A stretch of DNA of 64,000 bases from Elephas maximus indicus (Eukaryota; Chordata; Mammalia; Proboscidea; Elephantidae). Shown here piece after piece: positions 60,095 through 64,000 of this stretch. A program made the translations under genes and the position numbers. Every line of letters starts with the position of its first letter. Positions within the stretch are counted from its first letter, which is position 1. The stretch spans positions 27,428,001-27,492,000 of the forward strand of contig NC_064826.1 in assembly GCF_024166365.1 (NCBI RefSeq). Direction: 5' to 3'. The notes below the pieces were generated by a model, which was not told the origin of the DNA, did not search any database, and was given only the letters and a program-made list of their open reading frames with translations.

Positions 60095-60257
60095 TTGGTG
60101 TAGTTGGATGAAAGCCAACCCAGAAGTGCCTTGAAAGGCAAACCTGGCAATCTGCTTCCATAACATCATAGCCTTGAAAACCCTATGGAGCAGTTCTACT
60201 CCACGTACATGGGGTCACAATGATTTGGAAACCACTCGAAGGCAATTAACAACAACA
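60095..60257 (+). mobile_element. AfroSINE copy (long subtype, diverged)
   Basis: GGCAATCTGCTTCCATAACA and CCTATGGAGCAGTTCTACTC, then tail GGCAATTAACAACAACAG. Confidence 0.82.
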
Positions 60258-60761
60258 GTTGGGTTGTAGTTCAGGGACTTCTTCAAACATACTATGTTTC
60301 TCTTGAGATTTAATAAACTTTGAGCATCAGTGAGTTAAGGTGGCATAACTTGGAAATATATTGCTGGTTAAACCAACAAACAATGCTTCAAAAATTCAGA
60401 TGGAGGATAGAATTAAAATCCTATTCTGAAAACTAAGGAACCTGACTAGGCCTTGTGTGTGAAAAGATTGCTACACCACAATAGCATGGAGGAGGTTCTG
60501 AGGGAGATCTTTATATAGGGCTAAGATTTCTACTAAAAAGTAATTTTTGATTTTGCACTTATCCACAATGAATTATCAAGACTTAATTTTCTATTTTATA
60601 ATGCAGGGCTGCAATGATTTTAGCCTGGAGAAATTTTAAACCAGCTGTCAGCAAATCATCATTCCAGCCATAAAAAACAATCTCAGGTAGTTATTCTAAA
60701 TATATAACAATGTAATATATAAAAAAAAAATTCAACCATTTTGGGAGGTGGCATGTGATAA

Positions 60762-62280
60762 GAACCGATGGTACTAAAGGAACAAGTCCAAGCTGCACTG
60801 AAGGCATTGGCAAAAAACAAGGCTCCAGGAATTGATGAAACACCAACTGAGATGTTTCAACACACAGATGCAGTGCTGGAAGTGCTCATTTGTCTATGCC
60901 AAGAAATTTGGAAGACAGCCACCTGGCTAACCGACTGGAAGACATCCATACTTACGCCTATTCAAAAGAAAGGCGACCCAACAGAATGAGGAAATTATCA
61001 AAGAATATCATCAAATATCACTAAATTTTTGCTGAAGATAATTGAAAAATGGCTGCAGCAGTACATCAACAAGGGAACTATCAGAAATTCAAGCTAGATT
61101 CAGAACAGGATGTGGAACAAGGGATAGCATTACTGATGTCAGATGGATCTTGGCTGAAAGCAGAGGATACCAGAAAGATGTTTACCTGTGTTTTCTTGAC
61201 TATGCAAAAGCATTCAACTGTGTGGATCATGAAAAATTATGGGTAACATTGCGAAGAATGGGAATTCCAGAACTCTTAATTGTGCTCATGTGGAACCTGT
61301 ACATAGACCAAAAGGCAGTGCTTCAAACAGAACAAGGGGATACTGTGTGGTTTAAAGTCAAGACAGCTGTATGTCAGGGTGGTATCCTTTCACTATACTT
61401 AATCTGTATGCTGAGCAAAAAATCCAAGAAGCTGGACTACATGAAGAAGAACATGATATCAGAACTGGAGGAAGACACATTAACAACCTGCAATATGCAG
61501 ATGAAACAACCTTGTTTGCTGAAAGTGAAGAGGACCTGAAGCACTTACTGATGAAGATCAAAGACTATAGCTTCAGTATGGGTTACACCTCAACACAAAG
61601 AAAACAAAAATCCTCACAACTGGACCAATAAGCAACATCATGATAAATGGAGAAAAGATCGAAGTTATCAAGAATTTCATTTTACTTGGATCCACAATCA
61701 ACAGCCATGGAAGCAGCAGTCAAGAAATCAAACAATACATTGCATTGGGCAAGTCTGCTGCAAAGACCTCTTTAAAGTGTTAAAAAAACAAAGATGTCAG
61801 TTTAAGGACTAAAGTGTGCCTGACCCAAGCAATAGTGTTTGCAATCACCTCATATGCATGTGAAATCTGGACAATGAGTAGGGAAGACAGAAGAAGAATT
61901 GATGCCTTTGAATTATGGTATTGATGAAGAATGTTGAATATACCATGGACTACCAGAAGAACCAATAAATTTGCCTTGGAAGAAGTTCAGCCTGAGGGCT
62001 CCTTGGAAGCAAGAATGACAAGACTTCGTCTCACATGCTTTGGACATGTTATCAGGAGGGGCCAGTCCTTGGAGAAGGACATTATGCTTGGTAAAGTAGA
62101 AGGTCATCGAAAAAGAGGAAGTCCCTCAAGGAGATGGGTTGAGACAGTGGCTGCAATGATGGGCTCAAGCATAACAACAATTGTGATGTTGGGGCAGGAC
62201 CTTGCAGTGTTTAATCCTGTTGTACACAGGGTCGCTATGAGTGGGAACCAACTCAACAGCACCTAACAACAACAACAATA
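60762..62280 (+). mobile_element. RTE LINE, longest copy, RT-coding and 3' end
   Basis: It starts inside the RT domain with QVQAALKALAKNKAPGIDE (conserved NKAPGID) and WKTSILTPIQKKGDPTE. Motif A is LCFLDYAKAFNCVDH; motif B is degraded (VCQGGILSLYL). Motif C reads QYADETTLFAE at 61491-61520, with the second catalytic Asp changed to Glu. Frames shift at about 60990 and 61440. The 3' end carries the CTATGAGTGGGAACCAACTC block and an ACAACAACAACAAT tail. The endonuclease is missing, so the element is inactive. Confidence 0.9.
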
Positions 62281-62499
62281 TATTACCACTGGTGAACTTC
62301 CCTAGGTATGTTGGTTGTAAATATACTCAAGTAGGACAGTAAATTGCCTGTCGCCTGTCTGTAGGTTGCAGTTAGTTTGGGTGGTTGTTTATTCTCAAAT
62401 TGTAAGAAGTTATTAGTGTAAAGGGCATAAAACATATATCTTGCACAACACCTACCCCCCAGTATGTTTTTATCTGATGCTTTCTAGGCTGACCCTGGA

Positions 62500-62850
62500 G
62501 TTTGGACATGAATGTTAGTGGGTTTGTGAGTTTTTTGGTTTTTTTTTTGAGGATTTTTGCATCTGTGTTCATAAAAGATATTTGGTCAGTGGCTTTGTGT
62601 TCTTTGGTGTTTTTACCAGGCTTTGAAATCAGGGTAATGCTGGCTTCTTAGAATGAGTTAGGAGTGTTCTTTCCTCTTCTATTTTTTGGCAGAGTTTGAG
62701 AACAATTGATGTTAATCTTTTAAATGTTTGGTAGAATTCACGGGTGAAACCATCTAGTCCTGGGCTTTTTCTGTTGAGAGGTTTTGGTTGTTGATTCAGT
62801 CTCTTCACTTATGTGTCTGGTGATATTTTCTATTTCTTCCCTGTGGTGCA
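62500..62850 (-). mobile_element. L1 ORF2 fragment (antisense)
   Basis: GAGGATTTTTGCATCTGTGT, AGGGTAATGCTGGCTTCTTA, GAATGAGTTAGGAGTGTTC and CATCTAGTCCTGGGCTTTTT match the reverse of L1 ORF2 RT-region DNA. No open frame. Confidence 0.75.
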
Positions 62851-63036
62851 TTGGTGATTTTGTGTGTCTGCCTCACATCCTACTCTGATTACGCCTGAGG
62901 GGGTGAAGCTTGGAACACACACAGCGTTCCCAACTCCCTGAGTTGAATGTGCTTCCCGTAGACTCTTAGCTTTCTCTTTCCCTAGCTCTCTCTATCAAAA
63001 TTTTCACTGCTCTGCCATTTTGCTAGTATCACTGAG

Positions 63037-63211
63037 CTGCTTTTGTTGTTGTTGTTGTTGTTAGTTGCCATCAAGTCAGTTCCAACTCATAGCAACCCGA
63101 CAGGACAGGGTAGAATTGCCCCATAGGGTTTCCAAGGAGTGGCTGGTGGATTTGAACTGAAGAGCTTTTGGTTGGCAGCCGAGCTCTTAAATACTACAAC
63201 ATCAGGGCTCC
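63037..63211 (-). mobile_element. AfroSINE copy with (GTT)n tail
   Basis: A TTGTTGTTGTTGTTG tail is followed by the complete short-subtype body to head ATCAGGGCTCC. The flanking sequences (CACTGAGCTGCT / CATTGAGCTACT) look like a diverged target-site duplication. Confidence 0.88.
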
Positions 63212-63764
63212 ATTGAGCTACTAGCCTTAATTGTTCTCTAAGATCTTTAATGTTTTCAACAACAGCCCTTAGGCACAGAGTTCTACAGATGGCCTTCCAA
63301 CTAAAATCCCTCAGACAGAACTGTGGAGCTCTTTGTCTTCATGGCCCACTTGGAGAGCTCCTGTGCCACTGCCCTGGAGTTGGGGACAGGAATCTGCTTT
63401 TCTTGCAGTGACAACCCTGCTGTTTGAGTGGCTAGTGGGGTGGGAGAGGGGCTGCAGTCTCTGGTCTTTTTGGCTTGCCTTTCTTAACATGGAACCTTCT
63501 CCCAGAACTGAGCTGGGATGGGGGTAATCAGGCCCCTGGTATTCTAAGCCTACTGTGGCTGGGTTAGAGCTTACACCTGGGAGTAGGAGTTGTGTGGGGG
63601 ATGGTAAACTTGGTCCTCTTGGCCCCTGGATCTGCATTTTTGCAACCCAGGGATTGGGAGGGGGATGAGAAATGCTGGCAGTGTTCAAAAACTAGAACTT
63701 AGGGAGGTGAGGGTGGCGGGCGCTTCATTCCTTGGGGAGTGAAGTCTTTCTTGACTCCCTAAGG

Positions 63765-63990
63765 CTACATCAATGACTTCTTTATGGTTTTATAGTTTTA
63801 TAGCTTCTTATAATTTTCCTTCACAGCACTTATCACAGAGTATAATGTACGTTTCAGTGATTATTTGATTAACCTCTTTCTTCTCAACTCTACTGTGAGT
63901 TTCTCATGGCAAGGACAATATCTATTTTAGTACTTATCGCTGGGTGTACAATAAATGCTTATGGAATTAGTGAGCAAATGAATTCATTTT
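63765..63990 (+). mobile_element. L2-type 3' end relic
   Basis: GTGAGTTTCTCATGGCAAGG, ACAATATCTATTTTAGTAC and ACAATAAATGCTTATGGAAT match the L2/MIR-like 3' order in + orientation. Confidence 0.5.
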
Positions 63991-64000
63991 ATGTGGTTTA

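Larger units (their letters stand above)
47286..64000. other. FEZF1 downstream gene-free region
   Basis: No gene is recognised. The proximal 1.5 kb includes a homeodomain-site cluster and a CpG-rich patch. 48.7-49.8 kb and 50.9-51.7 kb show nothing recognised, and neither does 52.5-53.2 kb or 53.6-54.3 kb. From 49.8 kb on it is dominated by RTE, L1, LTR and SINE insertions. 62.86-63.03 and 63.22-63.72 kb are unclassified. Confidence 0.7.

Noticed and set aside
63311..63688. 125-codon minus-strand frame near the right end
   Set aside because: No domain, no splice or promoter context; low-complexity and surrounded by repeats.

Overview
This window is vertebrate, specifically mammalian, nuclear DNA: small exons lie in multi-kilobase AT-rich introns with GT/AG (and one GC/AG) splice signals, CpG islands sit at a developmental gene, and interspersed repeats are dense. 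The repeats point to an afrotherian, most probably an elephant or close relative. About thirty copies of the AfroSINE family (tRNA-like head, central block, tail containing CTATGAGTCGGAATCGACTC or its complement), several RTE-type LINE copies and L1 3' ends are interspersed throughout. Ancient mammal-wide relics (MIR, L2, L3/CR1, MER5A-like hAT elements, MaLR-type LTRs) are also present.

Two protein-coding genes are visible, both on the + strand. On the left (1-28.0 kb) are the last three coding exons of CADPS2 (1791-1898, 21635-21739, 27151-27324), encoding the final 128 residues of a Ca2+-dependent secretion activator of dense-core vesicle priming. A 3'UTR with two plausible polyadenylation signals follows. 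About 17 kb downstream is the complete FEZF1 gene (coding exons 44306-45106, 45331-45465, 45717-45849, 46269-46621; 473 aa), a forebrain and olfactory C2H2 zinc-finger repressor with an Eh1 motif and six zinc fingers. The protein sequence (MDSSC start, proline-rich tail ending GLHQGH) matches FEZF1, not FEZF2. This fixes the locus as the FEZF1-CADPS2 neighbourhood (human 7q31) rather than the paralogous FEZF2-CADPS neighbourhood (human 3p14). FEZF1 intron 1 starts with a GC donor.

Layout: 1-27 kb is CADPS2 intronic sequence with scattered SINEs and two stretches (about 9.4-10.2 kb and 17.6-18.2 kb) whose motif content suggests conserved enhancers. 28-43.5 kb is intergenic, with CpG-rich patches at about 30-32.3 kb and 37.5-37.8 kb and a run of three AfroSINEs each flanked by the same short target sequence at 39.0-39.6 kb. 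41.7-45.1 kb is the FEZF1 CpG-island and promoter domain. 48-48.7 kb is a further CpG-rich patch downstream. 49-64 kb contains no gene and is dominated by RTE, L1, LTR and SINE insertions, several nested in one another.

The two genes do not form an operon; they are linked only by conserved synteny, and elements inside CADPS2 could regulate FEZF1. No microbial system, CRISPR array, tRNA or rRNA gene is seen. The most interesting observations are genome-structural: a GC-AG intron in FEZF1, repeated SINE targeting of one 12-nt site, a 5'-inverted RTE insertion, a templated inverted copy inside a SINE, and clustered homeodomain/SOX-like motifs.
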